In this document: positions 1 to 7,934 of the stretch, in pieces
Numbering within the stretch: position 1 is the first letter of the stretch
Layout: every line of letters begins with the position of its first letter
NCBI RefSeq assembly: GCF_000718255.1
Contig: NZ_JOFJ01000008.1
Location: forward strand, 62,001 to 126,000
Origin: Spirillospora albida
GTDB lineage: Bacteria; Actinomycetota; Actinomycetes; Streptosporangiales; Streptosporangiaceae
Direction: 5' to 3'
DNA: 64,000 nucleotides
Made by a program: the position numbers and the translations under genes
Notes under the pieces: model-generated
Told to the model about the DNA's origin: nothing
Database searches by the model: none
Seen by the model: only the letters and a program-made list of their open reading frames with translations

Positions 1-51
1 CCGCACCCACTAGGCTCCTGCCACGACGCCCGAGGTGGAGAAAGGAACCGA

Positions 52-1119
52 GTGGAAGCGATCCTGCTGGTCGGAGGCCAGGGCAGCCGCCTGCGCCCGC
101 TGACCATCTCCACCCCCAAGCCGCTGCTTCCCACGGCCGGGGTGGCGTTCCTCGCGCACCAGCTCGCGCGCGCCCGCGCCGCCGGCGTCGAGCGCATCGT
201 GTTCGCCACGTCCTACCGCGCCGAGATGTTCGAGGCCGCGTTCGGCTCGCACGCCCACGGCGTCGAGCTCGTCTACGTCAGCGAGGACGAGCCGCTCGGC
301 ACCGGAGGCGCCATCCGCAACGCCTCCCGCGAGCTGACCTGCGGCCCCGACGAGCCCGTCCTGATCCTGAACGGCGACATCCTGTCGGGCCACGACGTCC
401 GGTCGCAGGTGAAGGTGCACGAGGAGGCGGGAGCCGCCGTCACCCTCCATCTCACGACGGTCGACGACCCGTCCCGCTTCGGCTGCGTCCCGACCGACGG
501 CGCCGGCCGCGTCACCGCGTTCCTGGAGAAGACCTCCCACCCGGTCACGAACCAGATCAACGCGGGCTGCTACGTCTTCCGCCGCTCCGCGATCGACACG
601 ATCGCCGAGGGCGAGGTCGTGTCGGTGGAGCGGGAGACGTTCCCGTCCCTGATCGCGTCCGGCTCCGTCGTGATGGGCCATGTCGAGGCGGGCTACTGGC
701 TGGACGTCGGCACGCCCGAGGCGTTCGTGCGCGGCTCCTGCGACCTCGTGCTGGGCAGGCTGGAGTCGGCGGCGATGCCGGGCGACCCGGGCGAGCGGCT
801 GGCCCTGGACGGCTCCCGCGTCTCCCCGGGCGCCGTCGTCCGCGGCGGCACGGCCGTCGGCCGGGGCGCGACGGTCGAGGCGGGCGCCACCGTGATCGGC
901 AGCGTCCTGCTGGACGACGCGTTCGTCGCCGAGGGCGCCACCGTCCGCGACTCGGTGCTGAGCCGGGGCGCCCGCGTCGGTCCCGGCGCCGTCCTGGACG
1001 GCGTCATCCTGGGCGACGGCGCGGTGGTCGGCCCCGGCAACGAGCTGCGCGGCGGCCTGCGCGTCTGGCCGGGCATCGAGCTGCCGCCGACGGCCGTCCG
1101 CTTCTCCACCGACACCTGA
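52..1119 (+). CDS. NDP-sugar pyrophosphorylase, probably mannose-1-phosphate guanylyltransferase
   Basis: This 355-residue protein should transfer a nucleotidyl group to a sugar 1-phosphate, most likely making GDP-mannose in the cytoplasm. The N-terminal half is a nucleotidyltransferase fold with the signature LVGGQGSRLRPLT at residues 6-18, the usual K in TPKPLLP, and an NGDIL metal-binding segment near residue 105. The C-terminal third (about 245-350) is made of hexapeptide-like G-A-V repeats that form a left-handed beta helix. The GTG start is preceded by GGAGAAAGGA at 37-46. The substrate is inferred from the phosphomannomutase and SIS isomerase genes downstream and from the mannose/F420/whiB block known in other actinobacteria; glucose- or rhamnose-type specificity cannot be excluded. 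Confidence 0.85.
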   Translation: MEAILLVGGQGSRLRPLTISTPKPLLPTAGVAFLAHQLARARAAGVERIVFATSYRAEMFEAAFGSHAHGVELVYVSEDEPLGTGGAIRNASRELTCGPDEPVLILNGDILSGHDVRSQVKVHEEAGAAVTLHLTTVDDPSRFGCVPTDGAGRVTAFLEKTSHPVTNQINAGCYVFRRSAIDTIAEGEVVSVERETFPSLIASGSVVMGHVEAGYWLDVGTPEAFVRGSCDLVLGRLESAAMPGDPGERLALDGSRVSPGAVVRGGTAVGRGATVEAGATVIGSVLLDDAFVAEGATVRDSVLSRGARVGPGAVLDGVILGDGAVVGPGNELRGGLRVWPGIELPPTAVRFSTDT

Positions 1120-1166
1120 TCGGCGGATATCGTCACTCTGTCCAGCAGGGCTGAGGAGCCGGTGGC

Positions 1167-2057
1167 GTGAGCGTGGTGCAGACGCGGGTGTGGCGGCCGC
1201 CGTGGCCGGTGGATCTGCTCGGTACGCTGCGGCCGCACCGGCGGGGCCACCACGATCCGGCGTTCCGGGCCGAGCCGGACGGGACCGTCTGGCGGGCGTC
1301 GTTCACGCCGGACGGGCCGGGCACGCTCCGGGTGCGGCTCGCCGCCGGCGCCGTCGAGGCCGCCGCCTGGGGGCCGGGGGCAGGATGGCTGCTGGCCGGC
1401 GTGCCGGACCTGCTCGGCGCCGCCGACTCGCCCGAGGGGTTCGAGGCGCGGCACGACGTCGTCCGGGAGCAGATGCGGAAGCGGCCGGGCCTGCGGATCG
1501 GGCGGACGAACAGGGTGTTCGAGGCGCTCGTGCCCGCGGTCATGGAGCAGAAGGTGCTCGCCGAGGAGGCGTGGCGCGGCTGGGGCTACCTGCTGCGGCG
1601 GTTCGGTGAGCCCGCGCCGGGCGCGCCCGAGGGGATGCGGGTGCCGCCGCCGCCCGCCGTCTGGATCCGGATCCCGTCATGGGAGTGGCACCGGTCGGGA
1701 CTGGAGGCCGTCCGGGCCCGGACGATCATCGGGGCCGCCCGGGTGGCGGCGCGGCTGGAGGAGGACCCGGCCGAGCGGCGGCTGCGGTCGCTGCCCGGCA
1801 TCGGCGTGTGGACGGCGGCGGAGGTCCGGCAGCGCGCGGCCGGTGATCCCGACGCCGTCTCCGTCGGCGACTACCACCTGCCCGGCCTGGTCGGCTGGGC
1901 GCTCGCCGGGCGGAAGGTCGACGACGCCGGGATGCTGGAGCTGCTGGAGCCCTACGCCGGGCACCGGCACCGGGTCACCCGGCTGCTGCTGGCGTCCGGC
2001 CGGCGTCCGCCGCGCCGCGGCCCCCGGCTGCCGGTGCGCGACTACCGGTCGTTCTGA
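1167..2057 (+). CDS. DNA-3-methyladenine glycosylase 2 family (AlkA-like) protein
   Basis: A 296-residue helix-hairpin-helix base-excision glycosylase, expected to remove alkylated purines from DNA. The HhH-GPD core is clear: LPGIGVWTAAE forms the hairpin and is followed by the VGDYH segment, whose aspartate near residue 234 is the catalytic residue of the superfamily. The N-terminal 130 residues are less conserved. The C-terminus is basic (GRRPPRRGPRLPVRD). The GTG start lies 47 bases after the pyrophosphorylase stop on the same strand, so the two may be cotranscribed although their functions are unrelated. The gene converges on the TauE-type permease with only 17 bases between stops. Confidence 0.85.
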   Translation: MSVVQTRVWRPPWPVDLLGTLRPHRRGHHDPAFRAEPDGTVWRASFTPDGPGTLRVRLAAGAVEAAAWGPGAGWLLAGVPDLLGAADSPEGFEARHDVVREQMRKRPGLRIGRTNRVFEALVPAVMEQKVLAEEAWRGWGYLLRRFGEPAPGAPEGMRVPPPPAVWIRIPSWEWHRSGLEAVRARTIIGAARVAARLEEDPAERRLRSLPGIGVWTAAEVRQRAAGDPDAVSVGDYHLPGLVGWALAGRKVDDAGMLELLEPYAGHRHRVTRLLLASGRRPPRRGPRLPVRDYRSF

Positions 2058-2061
2058 TCAG

Positions 2062-2094
2062 ACCGCGCCGCCGATCACACCGCGCCGCCGATCA
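2062..2094. repeat. 17-bp tandem duplication at a gene end
   Basis: The 16-base string ACCGCGCCGCCGATCA occurs at 2062-2077 and again at 2079-2094, a period of 17. The second copy encodes the last residues of the TauE-type permease on the minus strand and the first copy supplies its stop codon, so the present C-terminus (LIGGAV) was probably shaped by a local slippage duplication. Confidence 0.7.
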
Positions 2095-2770
2095 GGCCCA
2101 GGCCGCCGCACAGGGAGGCGCCGAGGACGGCGGTGCGCAGCACGCGGGCGGGCATCCGGCGGCCGAGGGACAGTCCGGCGGCGGTGCCCCCGGCCAGCGC
2201 GGCGAAATGGAAGGGCTCGGGCAGGACGAACCCCAGGAAGGCGAGCGTCACCGCGTTCTGCACCAGGAAGTACAGGCAGAGGTTGCCCCGGGTGGCGGCC
2301 GGGCCCCACTCCGCGTTGGCCGCGTACAGGCCGATCGGTGGGCCGCCCACGCCGCCGACGACGTTCAGCAGGGCGCTGCTCGCTCCGGCCGCCACGGCGC
2401 CCTCCGGGCGGCGCAGCCACGGCCAGCGGACGCCGGACGCCAGCAGTCCCACGGCGAGCACGACGCACCCGCCCGAGGCGAGAGCGAGCAGGTGGGCGTC
2501 CACCGACTTCAGGGCCAGGGCGTAGACGGGCGTGCACAGCAGCGTCGGGACGAGGAGGCGGGTCACCTGGCCCGCGTCCGCGTCCCGGCCGTCGCGCAGC
2601 AGCGCGACGGCCGAGCAGAGCACGGCGAGGACGAGCGTGACGGAGACCCCCTCGCGCGGGCCCAGATGCAGGACGAGGACGGGTGCCGCCAGGAGCGAGA
2701 ACCCCATGCCCGTCGCCGACTGGGCCGTCGCCCCCAGCAGGATGCCGAGCAGCGCGAGGGCCTCGGTCAA
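2075..2770 (-). CDS. TauE/SafE-type sulfite exporter family permease
   Basis: A 231-residue integral membrane protein of the TauE/SafE/YfcA/DUF81 superfamily, many of which export sulfite, sulfoacetate or related anions. It has about seven to eight hydrophobic segments and the duplicated family pattern: GATAQSATGMGFSLLAAPVLV in the first half and VGGVGGPPIGLY in the second. The proposed start is TTG at 2770, which overlaps the TGA of the upstream transporter (TTGA), so it is the last, translationally coupled gene of a four-gene operon behind the flavin monooxygenase. The substrate is unknown; an oxidised sulfur compound made by the monooxygenase is an attractive guess only. Confidence 0.8.
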   Translation of the reverse strand: MTEALALLGILLGATAQSATGMGFSLLAAPVLVLHLGPREGVSVTLVLAVLCSAVALLRDGRDADAGQVTRLLVPTLLCTPVYALALKSVDAHLLALASGGCVVLAVGLLASGVRWPWLRRPEGAVAAGASSALLNVVGGVGGPPIGLYAANAEWGPAATRGNLCLYFLVQNAVTLAFLGFVLPEPFHFAALAGGTAAGLSLGRRMPARVLRTAVLGASLCGGLGLIGGAV

Positions 2771-4101
2771 CGCGTGTTCCGGTCGAGACGGCAGCGCGCC
2801 TGGAACACCATGGCCACCAGCATGACGACCGCAGGGACGACGGTGAAGCCGACGAGCACGGCGGTGAGCGCGGCGTCCGACTGGGCCACCGACTCCCCGG
2901 CGGTCACGGACACGAAGCCCCCGGCGGCGAGGACGGCCGAGTAGATGTAGGGGCCGATCGCCGTGCCGGTGGCCTCCGTCGCCGTCCACACGCCGGTGTA
3001 GGCGCCGGCGCGGGCCCCGGCGGCGGCGACCGCGTCCGGGACCATCGAGAAGGCGAACAGCTGGAGCCCCGCGAAGGCCGTGCCGAGCAGGACGGTCACG
3101 CCGACGGACGCGGCCACGCCGAGCATCTCGCCGAGCAGCAGGGCCAGCGACCCCGCGACGAAGACCGCCTGGCAGAGCAGCAGGCCCTTCTGCTTGCCGA
3201 TGCGCTTCGAGAACCACATCCATGCCGGGCCCGCGATGACGGCCGGGCCGAGGAAGGCGCCCATGAACACGGCGGTGAGCTTGCCGTCGTCGAAGACGTA
3301 CTCGGTGTAGAACGGCACCGCCGCGAGGAACAGGTGCGTGGTCGTCCCCGTGAACAGGTACGACAGGACGAGGGCGCGGAAGTCGCGGTCCCGCATCGCG
3401 ACGCGGACGTCCTCGACGAACGAGTGGCCCTCGCCGTCCGGCATCCGGAAGCCGAGGTGGCGGGTGAGGCCCCGCACCCCGGTGATGGCGACGGCCCCCG
3501 ACACGACCATGACGACGGACAGGAGCAGCGCCATCCGGGCGTAGTCGCCGCGGCCGCCCGCCTCGACCAGCGCCGGTGCCGCGACGCCCGCGCCGAGGAG
3601 CCCGACGGTCAGGAACAGCATGCGGAACATGAACACGCGGGTGCGCTCGTGGTAGCCGACCTCCAGGTCGGACGGCGTGGTCAGGTACGGCACCTGGAAG
3701 CACGCGAAGAGCAGGTTGCCGACGATGAACCAGAAACCGACCCACAGCGCGGCCGTCCCGCCGGACAGGGCGGGCGGGACGCTGAACATCGCGGTCATGG
3801 CGATGCCGAGCAGCAGCCCGAAGGCGAGCATGCCGCGCCGGTGCCCGGTCCTGCGCGCCCGGCGGTCGGACAGTGTGCCGAGCCACGGGTGCACCACCGC
3901 GTCGACGATCTTGGGGAGGAGCAGGGTGAGCCCGGCCAGGAAGGACGGGACGCCCAGCGTGTGGGTGAGGAAGTAGAGCAGCAGCAGGCCGGGGACGGTG
4001 ACCCACACGCCCATCCCGAGCGAGCCGGTGGCGTACCTGCCGAGGTCGCCGCCGCGCGCGCGGCCCGCGGCCGGTGCCGCCGCCGTGTCGAGCGCGCTCA
4101 C
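2767..4101 (-). CDS. MFS transporter of the GPH/MelB-like (MFS_2) type
   Basis: A 444-residue transporter with about twelve hydrophobic segments. The segment KIVDAVVHPWLGTLSDR after the second helix matches the D-x-x-x-x-P-x-x-G-x-x-S-D-R signature of glycoside/cation symporters (MFS_2 family), and the central loop contains another charged cytoplasmic stretch. It starts at GTG 4101, overlapping the TGA of the SDR gene by GTGA, and its own stop overlaps the TTG start of the permease. In this operon it probably imports the substrate of, or exports the product from, the monooxygenase/SDR pair. The GPH assignment rests on the motif; the substrate cannot be deduced. Confidence 0.8.
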   Translation of the reverse strand: MSALDTAAAPAAGRARGGDLGRYATGSLGMGVWVTVPGLLLLYFLTHTLGVPSFLAGLTLLLPKIVDAVVHPWLGTLSDRRARRTGHRRGMLAFGLLLGIAMTAMFSVPPALSGGTAALWVGFWFIVGNLLFACFQVPYLTTPSDLEVGYHERTRVFMFRMLFLTVGLLGAGVAAPALVEAGGRGDYARMALLLSVVMVVSGAVAITGVRGLTRHLGFRMPDGEGHSFVEDVRVAMRDRDFRALVLSYLFTGTTTHLFLAAVPFYTEYVFDDGKLTAVFMGAFLGPAVIAGPAWMWFSKRIGKQKGLLLCQAVFVAGSLALLLGEMLGVAASVGVTVLLGTAFAGLQLFAFSMVPDAVAAAGARAGAYTGVWTATEATGTAIGPYIYSAVLAAGGFVSVTAGESVAQSDAALTAVLVGFTVVPAVVMLVAMVFQARCRLDRNTR

Positions 4102-4931
4102 TCGCCCGCCCCGTGCCGGCGCACGACGCCCGCGGCCAGCTCGGCGCCCTGGAAGGCGCCCGAGCGGACGCGTCCGGCGAGCGTCTTGGCGACGATCCGG
4201 TCGGTGACCCGGGGAAGGTGGCGGGCCAGGAAGAACTCGACGGCACCGCGCCGGGTGGTGGGCATGTCGCGGCGGGGCCGCCGGCCCAGCGCGGCGCGCA
4301 GGACGGTGTCGATCACGCCTTCGAGGGGCTCGTACTGGCTCATCCCCTCCAGGGACAGCCCGGCGGCCGCCGTGGAGTCGTGGATGGGGCTCCGCACCGC
4401 CGACGGGTAGACGCACGTGACGTCCACGTGGGTGCCGAGCTCCAGGCGGAGCGCGTCGGCGTACGCGACGAGCGCCCGCTTGGACGCGCCGTACGCGGCG
4501 GCGAGCGGCAGCTGCATGACGGCCATCCGGGATGTCAGCATGATCACCCGGCCGCGCCGCTCCGACGCGACGAGGGCGTCGACGCAGGCGGCGGTGACGC
4601 GCCAGGTGCCGAGCAGGTTGATGTCGAGCTGGCGGCGGACCTCCGCGCCCGGCGGCAGCTCGGCCGGGGCGGGACCGCCGATCCCCGCGTTGTTGACCAG
4701 CAGGTCCAGCCCGCCGAGCCGGGAGACCGCCTCGGCCACCGCGGCGGGGACGGCCGCGTCGTCGGTGATGTCGCAGGCGATGACCTCGACCGGGTCGTCC
4801 GCGCGGGGCGCCACGTCCAGCCCGACGACGCGGGCGCCGAGGCCGCTGAGCCGCTCGCACAGCGCCCGGCCGAAGGTGCCGGACGCTCCGGTGACGATGA
4901 CGCGCAGGTCGCGGGCTTCTCGGCGGTTCAC
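4098..4931 (-). CDS. Short-chain dehydrogenase/reductase
   Basis: A 277-residue NAD(P)-dependent oxidoreductase of the classical SDR family. The cofactor motif TGASGTFG is at residues 14-21, NNAG near residue 90, the catalytic serine in LTSRM, and the catalytic pair YGASK at 147-151. The C-terminal extension after residue 190 (SPIHDSTAAAG onward) resembles SDRs acting on hydrophobic substrates. The GTG start at 4931 overlaps the stop of the monooxygenase gene (GTGA), and its stop overlaps the MFS start in the same way. With the monooxygenase it would form a two-step alcohol/ketone oxidation pair, which is inference from position. Confidence 0.88.
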   Translation of the reverse strand: MNRREARDLRVIVTGASGTFGRALCERLSGLGARVVGLDVAPRADDPVEVIACDITDDAAVPAAVAEAVSRLGGLDLLVNNAGIGGPAPAELPPGAEVRRQLDINLLGTWRVTAACVDALVASERRGRVIMLTSRMAVMQLPLAAAYGASKRALVAYADALRLELGTHVDVTCVYPSAVRSPIHDSTAAAGLSLEGMSQYEPLEGVIDTVLRAALGRRPRRDMPTTRRGAVEFFLARHLPRVTDRIVAKTLAGRVRSGAFQGAELAAGVVRRHGAGE

Positions 4932-6283
4932 GGGGCGATCTCCTCGTGCTCGGCGGGGGTGAAGGGCAGGCCGGCGCCGCGGCGGCGCCGGGTGCGCCCG
5001 GCCGCGATCTCCGTGGGCAGGTCGGCCACGTACCGGTCGAAGTCGATGCGCATGTGGGGCCGCGCGTCCGGGCCCCACCGGTCGACGGCGTCCCGCAGGG
5101 CGCGGGCGACGGCGCGCCGCTGGTCGGCGGCGGGAGGCAGAGCATAGGCGCCGGAGAAGAACGCGGCGGCCAGCTTCGCCTGCGCCTCCACGACGGGGAG
5201 CGCCGCGCCGGTGGACTGCATCAGCCCGACGAAGGCGAGGCTCGGGTCGTCCAGGTGGAAGACGCGCTTGTAGAGCGGCAGCCTCTCCGGGTCGGGGCCC
5301 AGCCGGTCTTCGGGCAGGAACGGGATGGTCACGCGGTAGCCGGTGGCCCAGACGATCACGTCGACGGGGTCGGCGGTGCCGTCGGCGAAGACGACGCGCC
5401 CGCCGTCCAGGCGCTCGACGCCGGGACGCGCGGCGACCTCGCCGTGGGTGAGGCGGTGCAGGATCGTGTCGCTGATCGTCGGGTGGTTCTGGAAGAGGCC
5501 CCCCGCGGGCGCGGGCAGCCCGTAGCTCTGCGGCGTGCCGACCGCGAGGCGCAGCAGGGTCTGCGCGATCCGCTGGCGCAGCCGCCACGGCAGCGCGGCG
5601 AGGGCGCCGCCGGTCGCGTCCGCGGGCCGTCCGAACAGGTACTTCGGGACGATGTGGACGCCGCGCCGGGCCGACAGCAGGACGGGGCCGCGCGACACGT
5701 GGGAGGCGTCGACGGCGATGTCCATGGCGGAGTTGCCCATCCCGACCACCAGCACCCGCCTGCCCGCGAAGACGTCCGGTGTGCGGTAGTCGTGGGCGTG
5801 CATCTGGTCGCCGGAGAAGTCGCCGGGGTAGGCGGGGTCGGGCAGTCGGGGGTCCCAGTTGTGGCCGTTCGCGACGATCACGGCGTCGTACCGTCCGGTG
5901 TCGCCGGCCTCGGTCGTCACCGTCCACGTGTCGCCGGCCTTCTCCACGGAGCCGACGGCGCGGCCGTAGCGGATGTGCGGGACGACGCCGAACCGCTCGG
6001 CGTAGTCGGCGAGGTAGCCGGCGACGGCGTCGGCGGACGGGTAGTCCGGCCAGTGCGCGGGCATGGGGAGGTCGGCGAACTGCGTGCGGCCCTTGCTCGT
6101 GTTGAGGTGCAGCGAGGCGTAGGCGGGGGACAGGCCGCTCGCGTTGCCGCGGGCCCACAGGCCGCCGGGCCGGTCGCCCTTCTCGTACACGACGGTCTCG
6201 AGCCCCGCGTCGAGCAGCGCCTTGGCGGCGGCGAGCCCGGACGCCCCGGCGCCGATCACCGCGATCCGGCGGGTGGTGGTCAT
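4928..6283 (-). CDS. Flavin-containing monooxygenase (FMO-like)
   Basis: A 451-residue FAD- and NADPH-dependent monooxygenase. The FAD motif GAGASG is at residues 11-16. The FMO-identifying sequence FSGDQMHAHDY (pattern FxGxxxHxxxY/F) is present. The NADPH motif GMGNSA follows, and ATGY lies in the C-terminal half. The length is typical of bacterial FMOs and related type II Baeyer-Villiger enzymes, which oxygenate soft heteroatoms (N, S) or ketones. The ATG at 6283 has AAGGTG 6-11 bases upstream. It is the first gene of a tightly coupled operon with an SDR, an MFS transporter and a TauE-type permease, and is divergent from a PucR-like regulator. Confidence 0.88.
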   Translation of the reverse strand: MTTTRRIAVIGAGASGLAAAKALLDAGLETVVYEKGDRPGGLWARGNASGLSPAYASLHLNTSKGRTQFADLPMPAHWPDYPSADAVAGYLADYAERFGVVPHIRYGRAVGSVEKAGDTWTVTTEAGDTGRYDAVIVANGHNWDPRLPDPAYPGDFSGDQMHAHDYRTPDVFAGRRVLVVGMGNSAMDIAVDASHVSRGPVLLSARRGVHIVPKYLFGRPADATGGALAALPWRLRQRIAQTLLRLAVGTPQSYGLPAPAGGLFQNHPTISDTILHRLTHGEVAARPGVERLDGGRVVFADGTADPVDVIVWATGYRVTIPFLPEDRLGPDPERLPLYKRVFHLDDPSLAFVGLMQSTGAALPVVEAQAKLAAAFFSGAYALPPAADQRRAVARALRDAVDRWGPDARPHMRIDFDRYVADLPTEIAAGRTRRRRGAGLPFTPAEHEEIAP

Positions 6284-6294
6284 GCTTCACCTTC

Positions 6295-6324
6295 GGACGT
6301 GATTGTGTGGACGTCCAAAGAGTA
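6295..6324 (-). promoter_or_regulatory. Candidate promoter and operator of the monooxygenase operon
   Basis: Reading the minus strand, TACTCT (6324-6319) is a reasonable -10 element. Around the expected transcription start lies an inverted repeat, GGACGT (6295-6300) and ACGTCC (6311-6316), with a 10-base spacer. Its position over the start site suits a repressor site, and the adjacent divergent PucR-like regulator is the obvious candidate protein. No clear -35 element was found. Confidence 0.4.
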
Positions 6325-6412
6325 GGGACAGGTCGCGGCGAAACAGGTGGCCTGGATCACCCGATTCGCGGCTTCGCTTGTTCATTCTCACAAGGACCGC
6401 CATGATGGCCGG

Positions 6413-7543
6413 ATGCATGGCAGCGCCGCCTGGGGTCCGGTGACCGAACTGATCGAGCGGGTCGTCGCCGATCCCGACGTGCTGGCGTCGGCGGTGTCGG
6501 GTGTGCGGAGCACCGTGCCGGGGATCTCGGCGCTGCCGCCCGCCGACGTGGCCGGGCACACCCGCGCGCTGCTCGTCGCCGCGACCCGGGCGCTGGCGGA
6601 CCGCCGCGGACCGACCGAGGCGGAGCTGTCGTTCGTCCAGGAACTGGCGATCACGCGGGCCCGGCAGGGAATCCCGATCGAGGCGGTGCTCGGCGCGATC
6701 CACGTCGCCGAGCGCGCGATCTGGTCGCGGGCGCGTGAGCTGGCGGGCGCCGAGGGCGTGGACCCCGGCCGCCTGCTGGACGCGCGGGAGCTCTACGACG
6801 ACTGGGCCGACGCCGTCCGGGAGCGTCTGATCACCGCTCATCGCGACGCGGGCCTGGACCGCGATCCCCGGCCCGGCGGCCGGGACCAGGCGATCCTGCG
6901 GCGGCTGCTGGAAGGGGGGTCGGCCGCCGCGCTGGCCGCGGCCGAGGCGGGCCTGCCGTCGTCCGGCGGGCTGCGCGTGCTGGCCGCGCGGCCGGCGATG
7001 GCGGTGGCGCTGGAACGGACGCTGCGCGACCAGCCGCCGGTGGTGGTCGCGGTGGTGGACGATCTGCTCATCGGTGTCCTGGCGCGGCCCCCCGCCGCGC
7101 GCGTCACCGGTGGTGATGTGCCCGCCGGGCTGGCGGGACCGGCGGGGCCGGAGGACCTGGCGACCGCCCGCCGGCTGGCGGTCGCGGCCCTGGCCGCGGC
7201 GGAGTCCGCCGGGCGAACCGGCGTGGTCCACATCGCGGAGGTGGCCGCCCTCGCGGCGATGGCCGAGCGCGCGGACCTGTCGGCGGCCCTCTTCGACCAC
7301 CATCGGGAGGCGTGGGAGGCGCTGGGGCCCGGTGCCGCGCCGCTGGCCCATGCGGTGCGGGCCTGGCTGGAGGGGGACAGGGACTACGCGTCGGCCGCGG
7401 CACGCCTCTTCGTGCACCCCAACACGGTGCGCAACCGCGTCCAGCGCTTCACCGACGTCACCGGGATCGATCCGATGGGCACCTTCGGCGCGGTGGACGC
7501 CTGGTGGCTGTGCCGTGCCTGGCAGGCGCGGGAACCGGGCTGA
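6413..7543 (+). CDS. PucR-type helix-turn-helix regulator
   Basis: A 376-residue transcription regulator. Residues about 20-150 form a helical domain (ARQGIPIEAVLGAIHVAER) like the RsbRD-type N-terminal domain found in many actinobacterial PucR/CdaR proteins. The C-terminal part carries the PucR HTH: YASAAARLFVHPNTVRNRVQRF, near residues 325-346. The middle has the weakly conserved GGDEF-like fold region of the family. The ATG at 6413 was preferred over in-frame starts up to 6347 because homology begins there; no strong ribosome site is visible. It is divergent from the monooxygenase operon and probably controls it. Confidence 0.8.
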   Translation: MHGSAAWGPVTELIERVVADPDVLASAVSGVRSTVPGISALPPADVAGHTRALLVAATRALADRRGPTEAELSFVQELAITRARQGIPIEAVLGAIHVAERAIWSRARELAGAEGVDPGRLLDARELYDDWADAVRERLITAHRDAGLDRDPRPGGRDQAILRRLLEGGSAAALAAAEAGLPSSGGLRVLAARPAMAVALERTLRDQPPVVVAVVDDLLIGVLARPPAARVTGGDVPAGLAGPAGPEDLATARRLAVAALAAAESAGRTGVVHIAEVAALAAMAERADLSAALFDHHREAWEALGPGAAPLAHAVRAWLEGDRDYASAAARLFVHPNTVRNRVQRFTDVTGIDPMGTFGAVDAWWLCRAWQAREPG

Positions 7544-7564
7544 CCGGCCCGCGCCCGCCGGAGA

Positions 7565-7777
7565 TCAGCCCGCGGCCGGAATCGTCCGGCAGGCGTCGGC
7601 CTGGGCGCGGCCCGCGGGGGCCGGGACGGACGCGGCGGCCTTCGCGGCCTTCGACGGGCCGGCCGTCCGGCGGAGCCAGAAGTGGTGGCGTGCCCAGTCG
7701 AGGCCGTCCCGGCTGTCGGAGCCGAGCAGCGGGCCGAGCACGGCCAGCAGGACGAACAAAGCGAATACGTACAACAT
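7565..7777 (-). CDS. Small single-pass membrane protein
   Basis: A 70-residue protein of unknown function. It begins with a hydrophobic helix (MLYVFALFVLLAVLGPLLG) that could be a signal anchor, followed by a basic, Ala/Pro-rich tail. The start is supported by GGAAGGA 9-15 bases upstream of the ATG. An in-frame upstream start at 7861 gives an implausible Arg/Pro-rich extension and was rejected. The gene is divergent from the LysR regulator, so it could be that regulator's target, and converges on the PucR-like gene. Confidence 0.6.
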   Translation of the reverse strand: MLYVFALFVLLAVLGPLLGSDSRDGLDWARHHFWLRRTAGPSKAAKAAASVPAPAGRAQADACRTIPAAG

Positions 7778-7934
7778 TGGAAGTGTCCTTCCGAAGAGAA
7801 CCGGAGACCTTCCCGCGCGGGGCGATTCGGGCCGGCGGGGTGGCCGCCGTTTCCGTCGCATCTCCAGTGTGGAGTCCGAAATCGTTCAGGTCCAGCGACC
7901 ATTACTGCAGGGATTGTGTAAGAATCGCTTCACG

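Noticed and set aside
6347..6412. Upstream extension of the PucR-like gene
   Set aside because: The extra 22 residues (with ITRFAASLVHSHKDRHD) do not resemble the family, and the region is needed for the divergent promoters.
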